From assembly GCF_003671715.1 (NCBI RefSeq), contig NZ_RAIF01000031.1:361935-397681 (forward strand): a stretch of 35,747 nt of DNA, read 5' to 3'. The notes beneath the pieces were generated by a model that searched no databases, was not told the DNA's origin, and worked only from the letters and a program-made list of their open reading frames with translations. This stretch comes from Streptomyces sp. E2N166. GTDB taxonomy: Bacteria > Actinomycetota > Actinomycetes > Streptomycetales > Streptomycetaceae. Made by a program: the position numbers and the translations under genes. Below are positions 8,708-16,782 of the stretch, piece after piece (within the stretch, counting starts at the first letter, position 1; every line of letters starts with the position of its first letter).

Positions 8708-9346
8708 GTGGCAAAGCAGGACAGGGCGATCCGTACGCGCCGCACGATCCTGGAGGCGGCGGCGTCCGTCTTCGAGAAGCAGGGCTATCAGGCCGCGACG
8801 ATCACCGAGATTCTGAAGACGGCGGGGGTGACCAAGGGCGCCCTCTACTTCCACTTCCAGTCCAAGGAGGACCTGGCGGCGGGCGTGCTCAGTGAGCAGG
8901 AGCCCGGACAGGCCGTGCCGACCCAGTCGACCAAGCTTCAGGAACTGGTCGACGTGGGCATGCTGCTCGCCTACCGGCTCCGTACCGACCCCCTGGTACG
9001 GGCGAGCGTGCGCCTCACACTCGACCACCAGGCCCACGGTCTCGACCGGCGCGGCCCGTTCCTGCGGTGGAGCGAGGCCAACCAGCGCTTTCTCGACGCC
9101 GCCGCCCGGCAGGGGGAGTTGCTGCCGCACGTGAACCCCCGGGCCACGGCCGACCTCTACGTCGGGGCCTTCGCCGGACTGCAGATGATGTCGCAGACCC
9201 TGAGCGACTACGAGGACCTCGCGGAGCGCCTTTCGGTCCTGCAGCACCACCTCATGCCCAGCATCGCCATGCCGGCCGTGCTGGCGTCGCTCGACCTGGC
9301 CCCGGACCGGGCCGACCGGATCGCCGAGACGGCCGCGGCGTCGTAG
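8708..9346 (+). CDS. Gamma-butyrolactone receptor, TetR/ArpA family, 212 aa
   Basis: Cytoplasmic ligand-responsive repressor that leaves ARE operators when it binds a GBL. The N-terminal helix-turn-helix is typical of ArpA/ScbR/BarA proteins (RRTILEAAASVFEKQGYQAA, GVTKGALYFHFQSKEDLA). The ligand domain contains FLRWSEANQRF, with a tryptophan near the family's ligand-contact tryptophan. The length equals that of true GBL receptors (about 215 aa). The GTG at 8708 has a modest AGGAAGG upstream. Divergent pairing with afsA over an ARE is the standard arrangement for a genuine receptor, in contrast to the paralogue at 3210. Probable targets are the afsA-reductase operon, itself and the other ARE-bearing genes of the island. 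A stem-loop with a T-run follows at 9361. Confidence 0.92.
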   Translation: MAKQDRAIRTRRTILEAAASVFEKQGYQAATITEILKTAGVTKGALYFHFQSKEDLAAGVLSEQEPGQAVPTQSTKLQELVDVGMLLAYRLRTDPLVRASVRLTLDHQAHGLDRRGPFLRWSEANQRFLDAAARQGELLPHVNPRATADLYVGAFAGLQMMSQTLSDYEDLAERLSVLQHHLMPSIAMPAVLASLDLAPDRADRIAETAAAS

Positions 9347-9360
9347 CGCTCACCGCCGGG

Positions 9361-9382
9361 AAACCGGACCACCCGGTTTTTT
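9361..9382 (+). terminator. Rho-independent-like terminator after the receptor gene
   Basis: A 7-bp stem AAACCGG / CCGGTTT with loop ACCAC runs into a T-run and starts 15 bases after the receptor stop. It resembles an ARE, but its half-sites are one base further apart than in the other island operators, and its position suggests a terminator. Confidence 0.6.
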
Positions 9383-9398
9383 CGCAGGGCCGTCGATC

Positions 9399-9456
9399 CG
9401 ATCTGCCCGAGTACGTTGAAGACTTCGGCAGACCTTCAACGTACTCGGGCAGATCG
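9399..9456. repeat. Perfect 23-bp inverted repeat with 12-nt loop
   Basis: The left arm (9399-9421, beginning CGATCTGCCCGAGTACG) is repeated exactly in inverted form at 9434-9456; the 12-base loop starts at 9422. No T-run follows. It lies between the receptor terminator and the convergent chitinase terminator. It may be an additional bidirectional terminator or the remnant of a small mobile element; nothing shows which. Confidence 0.85.
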
Positions 9457-9520
9457 TCCCTCTACGGCCCCCGGGGCAGCTCGACGCGGCGCGCCGGCCG
9501 CGCGGGCCGCCCGGCACGAA

Positions 9521-9557
9521 GAGAGCCCCGGAGACCCCGAGGGGCTCCGAGGCTCTC
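9521..9557. terminator. Convergent terminator hairpin downstream of the chitinase gene
   Basis: An imperfect stem of about 16 pairs: GAGAGCC pairs with GGCTCTC, CGGAG with CTCCG and CCCC with GGGG around a GA loop. It begins 23 bases past the stop of the leftward chitinase gene. Confidence 0.75.
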
Positions 9558-9579
9558 CCGCCTCTCCGGGGCGGACCGC

Positions 9580-11286
9580 TTACGGCAGCGCGTGCACGTG
9601 CGCCCCCACCGCGTTCGACCATCCGTTGCCCGCCGTCGCGTCCCAGTTAGTGGACCAGGTCATCGCGCCCCGCAGGTCGGGGTACGTCCTGGACGGCTTG
9701 AAGGAACCGCAGTTGACGGCCTTCGTCAGGCAGTCGAGGGCGTTGTTCACCACGGACGGGGAGACGTAGCCGCCGCCCGCCGCACGGGTGGAGGCCGGCA
9801 GGCCCAGGCCGACCTGGGACGGGTCGAGGCCGTTCTCCAGCTGGATGCATGCCAGGGCGGTGAGGAAGTCGACCGTGCCCTGCGCGTACACCTTGCCGTC
9901 GCAGCCCAGCATCGTGCCGCTGTTGTAGTACTGCATGTTGACGACGGTGAGGATGTCCTTCACGTTCAGCGCCGTGCGGAAGTACGAGCCCGACGTCGAC
10001 TGCATGTCGATCGTCTGCGGCGCCATCGTCAGGATCATGTCCGGGCCCGCCTTCGCCGACAGGGCGCGCAGGGCCTGCGTCATGTAGGTCGGGTTGAGAC
10101 CGTTCTCCAGGTCGATGTCGACGCCGTCGAAGCCGTACTCCTGCATCACGGACCAGACCGAGTTGGCGAAGTTCGTCGCGGAGGCCGAGTCGTTCACCGA
10201 GACGGTGCCCTTCTCGCCGCCCACCGAGATGATGACCTTCTTCCCGGCGGCCTGCTTCGCCCGGACGTCCGCCTTGAACTGGTCGACCGTGTAGCCGCCG
10301 AGCCCGGCCGAGTCGAGGTTGAAGGTGACCGCGCCCGGCGTCGTCGTCGCGTCCGCGAAGGAGACCGCGATGATGTCGTACTGGGCGGAGACGTCCGAGA
10401 TCTTCTGGACCGTCGCCCCGTTGTCGAAGTTCTGCCAGTAGCCGGTCACCGCGTGCTTGGGCAGGTCGCCGCCCCCGCCGCCGCCCTGCTCCGTCGTCCG
10501 GGCCGTCACCGCGGCCGACCTCGCCGACTCACCGGCCGCGTTCGTCGCCGTGACCTGCATGGAGTACGACGTGGAGGCCGCGAGGCCGGTGATCGTCGCC
10601 GACGTGCCGGTGACCGCCGTCACCTTCGCACCGTCGCGGTAGATGTTGTAGCCGGTGGCGCCCGGCACCGCGTTCCAGGTGAGCGATGCCGAGGAGGACG
10701 TCGTACCGGAGACGCTCAGGCCCGCCGGTGCCGACGGGACCGTGGGCTCCGGCTCACCGTCGCCGCCGCCCCCGTCGGGGCCGAAGACGGACAGGTCGTC
10801 GGCGTAGTAGGCCGACTGCCCGTACCAGCCGTGCGTGTACACGGTCACCGAGGTCGTCGAGGAGCCCGTCGTGAACTTCGTCGACAGCTGCTTCCAGGAG
10901 GCCGAGTCCGGGGTCCAGGCCGACACGTCCGTCGTACCCGTGCCCGTCACGCCCAGGTACGCGTACCCGCCCTGGACCCACGCGCTCAGCGTGTACGTCG
11001 AGCCGGGCTTCACCTTCACCGTCTGGGAACACCGGGCGTTGTCCTGCCCGCTCGGTGACGCCTTGAGCGCGGCCGAGCCGCCGTGCGCCGGGGAGGAGAC
11101 GCTCGTACCGCTGTTCGCCGAGCAGGACCAGTTGCTCAGACCGGCCTCGAAGCCGGCGTTCTTCGCGTTGTTGACGTCCGCGGCGGACGCCTGGCCGACG
11201 GCCGTGACCGAGAGGGCGAGCGCGGCGGTGACGGCTCCCGCCCAGAACTTCGTCCGTCCGCCGAACCGTCTGTGCACGGGCTCCAT
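9580..11286 (-). CDS. Secreted GH18 chitinase with CBM and fibronectin III domains, 568 aa
   Basis: Extracellular endo-type chitin hydrolase. A Sec signal peptide (Arg-rich start, hydrophobic core AGAVTAALALSVTAVG, then QASA) is followed by a beta-rich carbohydrate-binding module (about residues 40-175, NAGFEAGLSNWSC to YYADDLSVFG). Next come a Gly/Pro linker, a fibronectin type III domain (about 185-275) and a Gly-rich linker. The GH18 catalytic barrel holds the DxxDxDxE motif DGVDIDLENG, whose general acid E394 is intact. The ATG at 11286 has GGAGG five bases upstream; the longer frame to 11376 would place the start inside the promoter. Paired dre-like sites at 11327-11370 predict control by DasR and N-acetylglucosamine. 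It is monocistronic, with its own terminator. Confidence 0.93.
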   Translation of the reverse strand: MEPVHRRFGGRTKFWAGAVTAALALSVTAVGQASAADVNNAKNAGFEAGLSNWSCSANSGTSVSSPAHGGSAALKASPSGQDNARCSQTVKVKPGSTYTLSAWVQGGYAYLGVTGTGTTDVSAWTPDSASWKQLSTKFTTGSSTTSVTVYTHGWYGQSAYYADDLSVFGPDGGGGDGEPEPTVPSAPAGLSVSGTTSSSASLTWNAVPGATGYNIYRDGAKVTAVTGTSATITGLAASTSYSMQVTATNAAGESARSAAVTARTTEQGGGGGGDLPKHAVTGYWQNFDNGATVQKISDVSAQYDIIAVSFADATTTPGAVTFNLDSAGLGGYTVDQFKADVRAKQAAGKKVIISVGGEKGTVSVNDSASATNFANSVWSVMQEYGFDGVDIDLENGLNPTYMTQALRALSAKAGPDMILTMAPQTIDMQSTSGSYFRTALNVKDILTVVNMQYYNSGTMLGCDGKVYAQGTVDFLTALACIQLENGLDPSQVGLGLPASTRAAGGGYVSPSVVNNALDCLTKAVNCGSFKPSRTYPDLRGAMTWSTNWDATAGNGWSNAVGAHVHALP

Positions 11287-11636
11287 TGAGGCCTCCGGTG
11301 GGGGAGTGGGGGCATTGAGGTAAAGGTGGTCCAGACCAATTGTGGGTGTCAAGGGGTAGGTACGGACCAAGTTCACGGTCGCTCGCCGGACTTGGCGCCC
11401 GCCGGGGTGGCCACCCCTGCTCGCCCGTTCACCGCTCGGTCGCCCGCCGGAAAATGCTCAACCTGCCCCGATTTGCCGCACCTTGTGCAACACAAGTTGT
11501 TCCACAGCTACAGAAACGCTGTTCTCCGGTCACAGACGCGTGGATACAGTGCTCAGGTAGTCACGCAGTGAAGTCATCCGGGTGTGCCGCAGTGACACCG
11601 GCAGACCGACGGGCATGGGGAGACGGGGAGCCGCGC
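11287..11636. promoter_or_regulatory. Divergent region between the chitinase and the tad locus
   Basis: These 350 bases hold no gene. The left part carries the chitinase promoter: on the minus strand a TTGACA hexamer at about 11347-11352 with the DasR-like sites around it. The middle has a short palindrome CTTGTG-CAA-CACAAG (11482-11496) that could bind a regulator. A TANNNT hexamer, TACAGT, near 11545 might be the -10 of the tad operon. These last two assignments are tentative. Confidence 0.45.
11327..11370 (-). promoter_or_regulatory. Paired DasR-responsive (dre-like) sites of the chitinase promoter
   Basis: TGGTCCAGACCA (11327-11338) is one base from the dre core TGGTCTAGACCA bound by the GntR-family regulator DasR. 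A weaker copy, GGTACGGACCAA (11359-11370), lies 20 bases upstream and reads TTGGTCCGTACC on the coding strand. The first site sits between the candidate -35 and the transcription start. Twin 12-bp repeats are a known hallmark of Streptomyces chitinase promoters. Confidence 0.78.
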
Positions 11637-12536
11637 GTGCCAACTGCCATTGCCGTGACCAGTGCCGACATGGCACTGCCGCCGCAGGACGAACGGACGC
11701 TGCCCGCGGTCGTGCTCCAGGACCTCGAACGGCGTCCGCTGGAGCACGTGCTGGCCGAGCTGCAGTCGCTGGTCGACCAGCACGGGCACGTGATCGTGGT
11801 GTGCTCGCAAGCCCTCCCGAAGAGCGTGGAACGACGGCTGCACACCGTCCGCGCCCTGCTGGAGACCGACCGCATCGCCCTGTTCCGGCCGCCCCTGCCC
11901 CCGCTCGGACTCGCCGTGCTGGCCCGTCAGCTGCGGCAGCTGGCCTCCTGCGACCTCAGCCCCGGCGTCCTCGCCTCGGCCGGCCGACTCCTGACCCACT
12001 ACATCCACGCCGGCGCGCTCCTCGGTTCCGTCGCCCGGCTCGACCACGTCCCCGTCGGCCTGAAGTCGCACGCCAGGTCCTGGATGCCGGGCAGCCAGTT
12101 CGGCGTCGTGGCGCATCCGGTGCCGCAACTGGTGCGGATCGGCCCCGAGGCAGCCCTCGACGGACCCGAGTTCGGCACCTGGCTGCTGGTCGCCAAGGGC
12201 CGGCTGCCGTCCGACTGGGTCGCCGGCACGCTCGCCCCGTCCTGGCGGGTGCAGGGGTTGCGGGAGATGCCGCTGCCGGCCGAGTCCCCCGGCTGGTGGG
12301 GCACCGGGAAGGTGACCGAGTTCTGCGCCTACCTGCCCGACCTCTCGGTCCTCTACCAGTTGGTCACGTCGGTGCGGCAGAGCACCTGCCACTGGTGCGG
12401 CATCGACGTCATCGGCGACCGGTGCGTGTTCTGCTCCGCGACACCACCGGTGCACGACACGGCGCCGGCGTTGCCCGGCGCCCGCCGGGACGCCGCTCTC
12501 GGCCGCCGCCGTGAGAGACGGGCCCTCACCGGGTAG
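11637..12536 (+). CDS. Conserved tad-associated protein with C-terminal zinc ribbon, 299 aa
   Basis: I do not recognise a named function. The protein is predicted to be soluble. The N-terminal half is helical and Leu-rich (VVLQDLERRPLEHVLAELQS, then VIVVCSQALPKSVERRL); the middle has several Trp residues (GTWLLVAKGRLPSDWVAG). Near the C-terminus two CxxC pairs (CHWCGIDVIGDRCVFC) make a probable zinc ribbon. The GTG at 11637 has GGGGAG six bases before it and was preferred over an earlier open frame from 11340 that runs through the promoter region. It lies 83 bases upstream of cpaB in the same direction and opens the tad gene run, so a role in pilus assembly or its control is plausible but inferred from position only. 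Confidence 0.7.
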   Translation: MPTAIAVTSADMALPPQDERTLPAVVLQDLERRPLEHVLAELQSLVDQHGHVIVVCSQALPKSVERRLHTVRALLETDRIALFRPPLPPLGLAVLARQLRQLASCDLSPGVLASAGRLLTHYIHAGALLGSVARLDHVPVGLKSHARSWMPGSQFGVVAHPVPQLVRIGPEAALDGPEFGTWLLVAKGRLPSDWVAGTLAPSWRVQGLREMPLPAESPGWWGTGKVTEFCAYLPDLSVLYQLVTSVRQSTCHWCGIDVIGDRCVFCSATPPVHDTAPALPGARRDAALGRRRERRALTG

Positions 12537-12619
12537 GCCGTAGCGCGCAGCTCCCCTCGCTCGGCCCGCCCGCCATCCGATCCGGTTCGACCGATTCCCC
12601 CAATGAGGTTGCACGGCAC

Positions 12620-13327
12620 ATGAACTCCCGTCAGCGCCGCGGCATCATCCTGCTGATCCTGTCGGTCCTCTGCGCCCTCGGTGCCTTCGCCGGCGTGCTC
12701 TCCGTCGTCAACGACGTGAAGTCCAAGGTCGGACCCGAGGTCACCGCGTACCGGCTCAAGACCGACGTGCAGCCCTACACGCCCCTCGGCGCGGGGCAGT
12801 TCGAGAAGATCGAGATGCCCGAGCGCTGGCTGTCGGAGAACGCCGTCACCGACCTCGGCCAGGTCCGGGGCAAGATCGCCGTGACGACGCTGAAGAAGGG
12901 CTCGTTGCTGCAGAGCGACATGATCGTCGACCAGCCCGCCCTGCGACCGGGGCAGCAGGAGGTCGCCATCATGATCGACGCGGCGACCGGCGTCGCCGGC
13001 AAGATCACACCCGGCTCCAGCGTCAACGTGTACGCCACCTTCGAGGGGGAGCGGGAGGGCGACCCCGCGCAATCCAAGATCATCGTCACGAACGCCAGGG
13101 TCATCGACGTGGGCGACCTCACCTCGCTGAAGCCCGACGAGAACAGCCGGGACCGGGAGCCCACCGACGCCGTCCCCATCACCTTCGCACTGTCCACCAT
13201 CGACGCCCAGCGCATCACCTACGCCGAGTCGTTCGCCCAGCGGGTCCGGCTCGCGCTGGTGGCGCCCGGCGGCGACACCACGGTCCCCGACAAGGACCGG
13301 ACGTACGAACTCGCGAAGGACAAGTGA
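12620..13327 (+). CDS. cpaB: Flp pilus assembly protein CpaB/RcpC, 235 aa
   Basis: Accessory factor of the tad pilus machine. One N-terminal transmembrane helix (GIILLILSVLCALGAFAGVL) anchors an extracytoplasmic SAF-like domain. Typical CpaB segments are YTPLGAGQFEKIEMPERWLS, GKIAVTTLKKGSLLQSDMI and AIMIDAATGVAGKITPGSSV. In monoderms the protein would sit on the outer face of the membrane. The ATG at 12620 has only a weak AGG-type ribosome site. The stop overlaps a GTG of the next frame (GTGA at 13324), suggesting coupling to tadZ. Confidence 0.88.
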   Translation: MNSRQRRGIILLILSVLCALGAFAGVLSVVNDVKSKVGPEVTAYRLKTDVQPYTPLGAGQFEKIEMPERWLSENAVTDLGQVRGKIAVTTLKKGSLLQSDMIVDQPALRPGQQEVAIMIDAATGVAGKITPGSSVNVYATFEGEREGDPAQSKIIVTNARVIDVGDLTSLKPDENSRDREPTDAVPITFALSTIDAQRITYAESFAQRVRLALVAPGGDTTVPDKDRTYELAKDK

Positions 13328-13335
13328 GAGCCCGT

Positions 13336-14598
13336 ATGCCCACGAGGATCCTCCCGGCAGTCGGCGACCCGGACGCCGTACGGTCCATCACGACCCTGCT
13401 CAGCCAGCTTCCGGACGCCGAACCGGTCGCCCCGGTGACCGACTCCACCCAGCTCGTCGACACCCTCGCCCGCCTCGCCGCCGAGTCGGTCGACGAACTG
13501 CCCGAGGTCGTGATCGTCCACGAACGCATCGGTCCGGTCCCCGCCCTGGAGCTGATCCGAGAGGTCGCCCTCCGCTTCCCCGCCGTCGGCGTCATCCTCG
13601 TCACCTCCGACCCCGGCCCCGGCCTCTTCCAGGCCGCCATGGACTACGGCGCCCGCGGCCTGGTCGCCCTCCCGCTCGGCTACGAGGAACTGGCCAGCCG
13701 CGTCCAGGCGGTGGCCCAGTGGTCGGTGGGCGTACGCCGGCACCTCGGCAGCGCCGTCGACGTGTTCACCGGAGCGGGCGGCACCGTCGTCACCGTGAGC
13801 GGCGCGAAGGGCGGCGTGGGCGCGACCATGACCGCCATCCAACTGGCCCTGGCGGCACAGGCGTCGGGCCGCCCCACGGCCCTCGTCGACATGGACCTCC
13901 AGGCCGGCGACGTCGCCTCCTACCTGGACGTCCAGTTCCGCCGCTCCGTCGTCGACCTCGCCACCATCACGGACATCTCCCCGCGTGTCCTGGCCGACGC
14001 CGTCTTCCGCCACGACACGGGCCTCGCCCTGCTGCTCGCCCCCGGCGAGGGAGAGCGCGGCGAGGAGGTCACCGACCGCGCCACCCGCCAGATCGTCAGC
14101 GCCCTGCGCGCCCGCTACGAGGTCGTCGTCCTCGACTGCGGCGCCCAGCTCGGCGGGGCCGGCGCCGCGGCCGTGGAGATGGCCGACTCGGCGCTGCTGG
14201 TCACCACCCCCGACGTGGTCGCCGTGCGGGGCGCCAAGCGGGCGGTGCGGATGTGGGACCGGCTGCAGATCCGCAAGGCGGAGGAGACCACCGTGGTCGT
14301 CAACCGGCACACCCGGGCCACGGAGATCCAGCCCCCGCTGATCCAGAAGATCACCGGCACGGCGGTAGCGGGCACCACCGTCCCCGCCAACTTCAAGGAG
14401 CTCCAGGGCGCCGTGGACGCCGGCCGCGTCCACGAACTGGACAGCAGGGGCACGGTGAAGCAGGCCCTGTGGGCCCTCGCGGGCGAACTGGGGCTGGTCA
14501 GGGCCGCCGAGGCGGACCACCGCAAGGGCGGCGGCCGGTTCCGCGGCGGCGACCGGGGGTCGGCGAGCTTCCGGCGGCGGAAGGACGGTGCGGGATGA
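13336..14598 (+). CDS. tadZ: TadZ/CpaE-type ATPase, 420 aa
   Basis: Polar-localising ParA/MinD-like ATPase that positions the tad apparatus; homologues are often labelled septum-site-determining proteins. The N-terminal 130 residues form an atypical receiver-like domain (ILPAVGDPDAVRSITTLLSQ). A MinD-like domain follows with the deviant Walker A GAKGGVGATM (K158 present, the second Lys replaced by Ala as in many TadZ proteins) and ALVDMDLQAGD. The start is taken as ATG 13336, which gives the family N-terminus MPTRILPAVG; a GTG at 13324 overlapping the cpaB stop would add four residues. The stop overlaps the first tadE gene (ATGA). Confidence 0.88.
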   Translation: MPTRILPAVGDPDAVRSITTLLSQLPDAEPVAPVTDSTQLVDTLARLAAESVDELPEVVIVHERIGPVPALELIREVALRFPAVGVILVTSDPGPGLFQAAMDYGARGLVALPLGYEELASRVQAVAQWSVGVRRHLGSAVDVFTGAGGTVVTVSGAKGGVGATMTAIQLALAAQASGRPTALVDMDLQAGDVASYLDVQFRRSVVDLATITDISPRVLADAVFRHDTGLALLLAPGEGERGEEVTDRATRQIVSALRARYEVVVLDCGAQLGGAGAAAVEMADSALLVTTPDVVAVRGAKRAVRMWDRLQIRKAEETTVVVNRHTRATEIQPPLIQKITGTAVAGTTVPANFKELQGAVDAGRVHELDSRGTVKQALWALAGELGLVRAAEADHRKGGGRFRGGDRGSASFRRRKDGAG

Positions 14599-15017
14599 AC
14601 GCCTTACGGCGCCGGCTCCGGCCCCGGCTCCGGAACGTCCGGCCCGCCGGAGGGGACGCGGGCCAGGTCACCATCGAGTTCCTCGGCATGACCCCGGTGA
14701 TCATCGCGACGCTGGTGGTGCTGTGGCAGCTCGTACTCGTGGGATACACGTACACGCTCGCGGGTAATGCTGCGGACGAGGCGGTACGGGCGGCGACGGC
14801 GGCGGACCGGGGGGCGCGGCAGGGTGCCTGCCAGGAGGCGGGCCGGGACAAGCTGCCCGGCGCGTGGGAGGGGGGCGCCGAGGTGAGCTGCGACACCGCG
14901 GGCGGCTATGTCACAGCCGACGTGCGCATCGAGGTGCCCATCCTCTTCCCGGGCACGGTCAGCTTCCCGTTCACCGTGCACGGCCACGCGGGAGCCGTCG
15001 AGGAGGAGACCGACTGA
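14595..15017 (+). CDS. tadE: TadE-like pseudopilin, 140 aa
   Basis: Minor pilin-like component. After a short basic N-terminus, the pseudopilin signature GQVTIEFLGMTPVIIATLVV leads into one hydrophobic helix; cleavage by a prepilin peptidase would come just before QVTIEF, with Glu at +5. The rest is a small extracellular beta-rich domain with two cysteines (ACQEA, VSCDT). The start ATG overlaps the tadZ stop (ATGA at 14595), a sign of coupled translation. No TadV-type peptidase gene is in the window. Confidence 0.85.
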   Translation: MNALRRRLRPRLRNVRPAGGDAGQVTIEFLGMTPVIIATLVVLWQLVLVGYTYTLAGNAADEAVRAATAADRGARQGACQEAGRDKLPGAWEGGAEVSCDTAGGYVTADVRIEVPILFPGTVSFPFTVHGHAGAVEEETD

Positions 15018-15018
15018 G

Positions 15019-15426
15019 ATGCCGTACTCCGCCAACTCGCCGAGTTCCACGAACGCCCGCGGGAGGGACCGTGGCCAGGTGGCCGTCGGGCGGGACCGTG
15101 GCCAGGTGGCCATCGAGTACCTGGGATTCCTCCCGATCCTGATCATCGTCGCCATGGCCGCCGTACAGCTGGGCCTGATCGCGTACACCGCCCAGCAGGC
15201 CGGTACGGCGGCCCGCGCCGGCGCCCGCAGCGCCTCGCTCCAGGAGAGCGCGGGGGAGGCGTGCGCGGCGGCGGTCAGCAGCTGGCTCGCGGACGGCACC
15301 GACTGCCCACCGTCCTACGGCGGCGACGAGGTGACGGTCACCGCGACCGTCGAGATCCCCTCGATCCTCCCCGGCTGGGACTTCGACCCCGCCACCCGGA
15401 CGGCCACCATGCCGCTGGACCACTGA
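15019..15426 (+). CDS. tadE: Second TadE-like pseudopilin with duplicated leader segment, 135 aa
   Basis: A second minor pilin. The pseudopilin motif GQVAIEYLGFLPILIIVAMA begins the transmembrane helix. Just before it the nine-residue block RDRGQVAVG is repeated as RDRGQVAIE. This reflects a 27-bp tandem duplication (about 15064-15117) that doubles the peptidase-recognition context, though only the second copy is followed by a hydrophobic helix. The ATG at 15019 lies two bases after the previous stop, with AGGAGGAGACC upstream. The exterior domain has cysteines in GEACAAA and TDCPPSY. It presumably forms a complex with the first TadE. Confidence 0.85.
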   Translation: MPYSANSPSSTNARGRDRGQVAVGRDRGQVAIEYLGFLPILIIVAMAAVQLGLIAYTAQQAGTAARAGARSASLQESAGEACAAAVSSWLADGTDCPPSYGGDEVTVTATVEIPSILPGWDFDPATRTATMPLDH

Positions 15427-15444
15427 CCGAGGAGCCGAGGACGC

Positions 15445-16782
15445 ATGAGCCTGCGCGCACGCATCCACTCCCCCGAGGAGCACGGCAGCCGGGGCGAGGA
15501 CGGACACCTGGTCGCCTCCTACCGGGCCAAGCTCCTGGAGGAGATCGACCTCGCCGAGATGAGCTCCCTGGCGATGGCAGAACGCCGGGCCCGCCTCGAA
15601 CGGGTGCTCGGGCACATCATCAGCCGCGAGGGCCCGGTCCTGTCGACGGTCGAACGCTCCCAGCTGATCCGCCGGGTGGTGGACGAGGCCCTCGGCCTGG
15701 GCATCCTGGAACCATTGCTCGAAGACGCGTCCATCACGGAGATCATGGTCAACGGCCCGGACGCCATCTTCGTCGAACGCGGCGGCCGAGTCGAACAACT
15801 CCCCCTGCGCTTCGCCTCCAACGACCAGCTGATGCAGACCATCGAGCGCATCGTCTCCACGGTCAACCGCCGCGTCGACGAGTCGAACCCGATGGTCGAC
15901 GCCCGCCTCCCCTCCGGCGAACGCGTCAACGTCATCATCCCGCCCCTCTCACTGACCGGCGCCACCCTCACCATCCGCCGCTTCCCGCGCTCCTTCACCC
16001 TCCATGAGCTGATCGGCCTCGGCTCGCTCGACGAGCACATGCTGTACCTGCTCGCCGGCCTGGTGCAGGCCCGCTTCAACATCATCGTCTCGGGGGCGAC
16101 CGGCACCGGAAAGACCACCCTTCTCAACGCCCTCTCCGGCCTCATCCCGGAGACCGAACGCATCATCACCATCGAGGACTCGGCGGAACTCCAGCTCCAG
16201 CAGGCGCACGTCATCCGCCTGGAGTCCCGCCCGCCGAACGTCGAGGGCCAGGGCCGCGTCACCATCCGCGACCTCGTCCGCAACTCCCTCCGCATGCGCC
16301 CCGACCGCATCGTCGTCGGCGAGGTCCGCGGCGGCGAGTCCCTCGACATGCTCCAGGCCATGTCGACCGGCCACGACGGCTCCCTCGCCACGGTCCACGC
16401 CAACAGCGCGGAGGACGCCCTGATGCGCCTCCAGACCCTGGCCTCCATGTCGGACGTGGAGATCCCGTTCGTCGCCCTGCACGACCAGATCAACAGCTCC
16501 GTCGACGTCATCGTCCAGCTCACCCGCTTCGCCGACGGCGCCCGCCGCATCACCGAGATCGCCCTGCTGGCCAGCCACGGCGGCGAACCGTACCGCCTGG
16601 CCACGGTCGCCCGCTTCAACGCCCAGCCCATGACCGCGGACGGCCGCATCTTTGGCGCCTTCGAGTACTACCCCCTCCCACGCCGTACCGCCGAACGCCT
16701 CTACATGGCGAGCCAGCCGGTCCCGCAGGCCTTCGGCGTGGCCCACACCGCGGAACAACTCGCGACCCGGGAGGCCAGATGA
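15445..16782 (+). CDS. tadA: TadA/CpaF secretion ATPase, 445 aa
   Basis: Hexameric GspE/PilT-superfamily ATPase that powers pilus assembly at the cytoplasmic face. The N-domain (about 1-140) includes ILEPLLEDASITEIMVNGPD. The nucleotide domain has Walker A SGATGTGKTTLLNAL with K223, the Asp box IITIEDSAELQL, a Walker B-like region RPDRIVVGEVRGGE and the His box TGHDGSLATVHANS. All catalytic motifs look intact. The ATG at 15445 follows GAGGAGCCGAGG. It lies 18 bases after the second tadE gene and overlaps a small downstream frame by ATGA. Confidence 0.95.
   Translation: MSLRARIHSPEEHGSRGEDGHLVASYRAKLLEEIDLAEMSSLAMAERRARLERVLGHIISREGPVLSTVERSQLIRRVVDEALGLGILEPLLEDASITEIMVNGPDAIFVERGGRVEQLPLRFASNDQLMQTIERIVSTVNRRVDESNPMVDARLPSGERVNVIIPPLSLTGATLTIRRFPRSFTLHELIGLGSLDEHMLYLLAGLVQARFNIIVSGATGTGKTTLLNALSGLIPETERIITIEDSAELQLQQAHVIRLESRPPNVEGQGRVTIRDLVRNSLRMRPDRIVVGEVRGGESLDMLQAMSTGHDGSLATVHANSAEDALMRLQTLASMSDVEIPFVALHDQINSSVDVIVQLTRFADGARRITEIALLASHGGEPYRLATVARFNAQPMTADGRIFGAFEYYPLPRRTAERLYMASQPVPQAFGVAHTAEQLATREAR

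Noticed and set aside
9361..9382. ARE-like AAACCG...CGGTTT palindrome after the receptor gene
   Set aside because: Its half-sites are spaced 7 rather than 6 bases apart, it lies downstream of a gene, and it is followed by a T-run; a terminator explains it better.
13719..15017. 432-codon frame overlapping tadZ and continuing into the first tadE gene
   Set aside because: Only the part from 14595 codes for a recognisable protein (TadE); the rest is an Arg/His/Pro-rich out-of-frame reading of tadZ.
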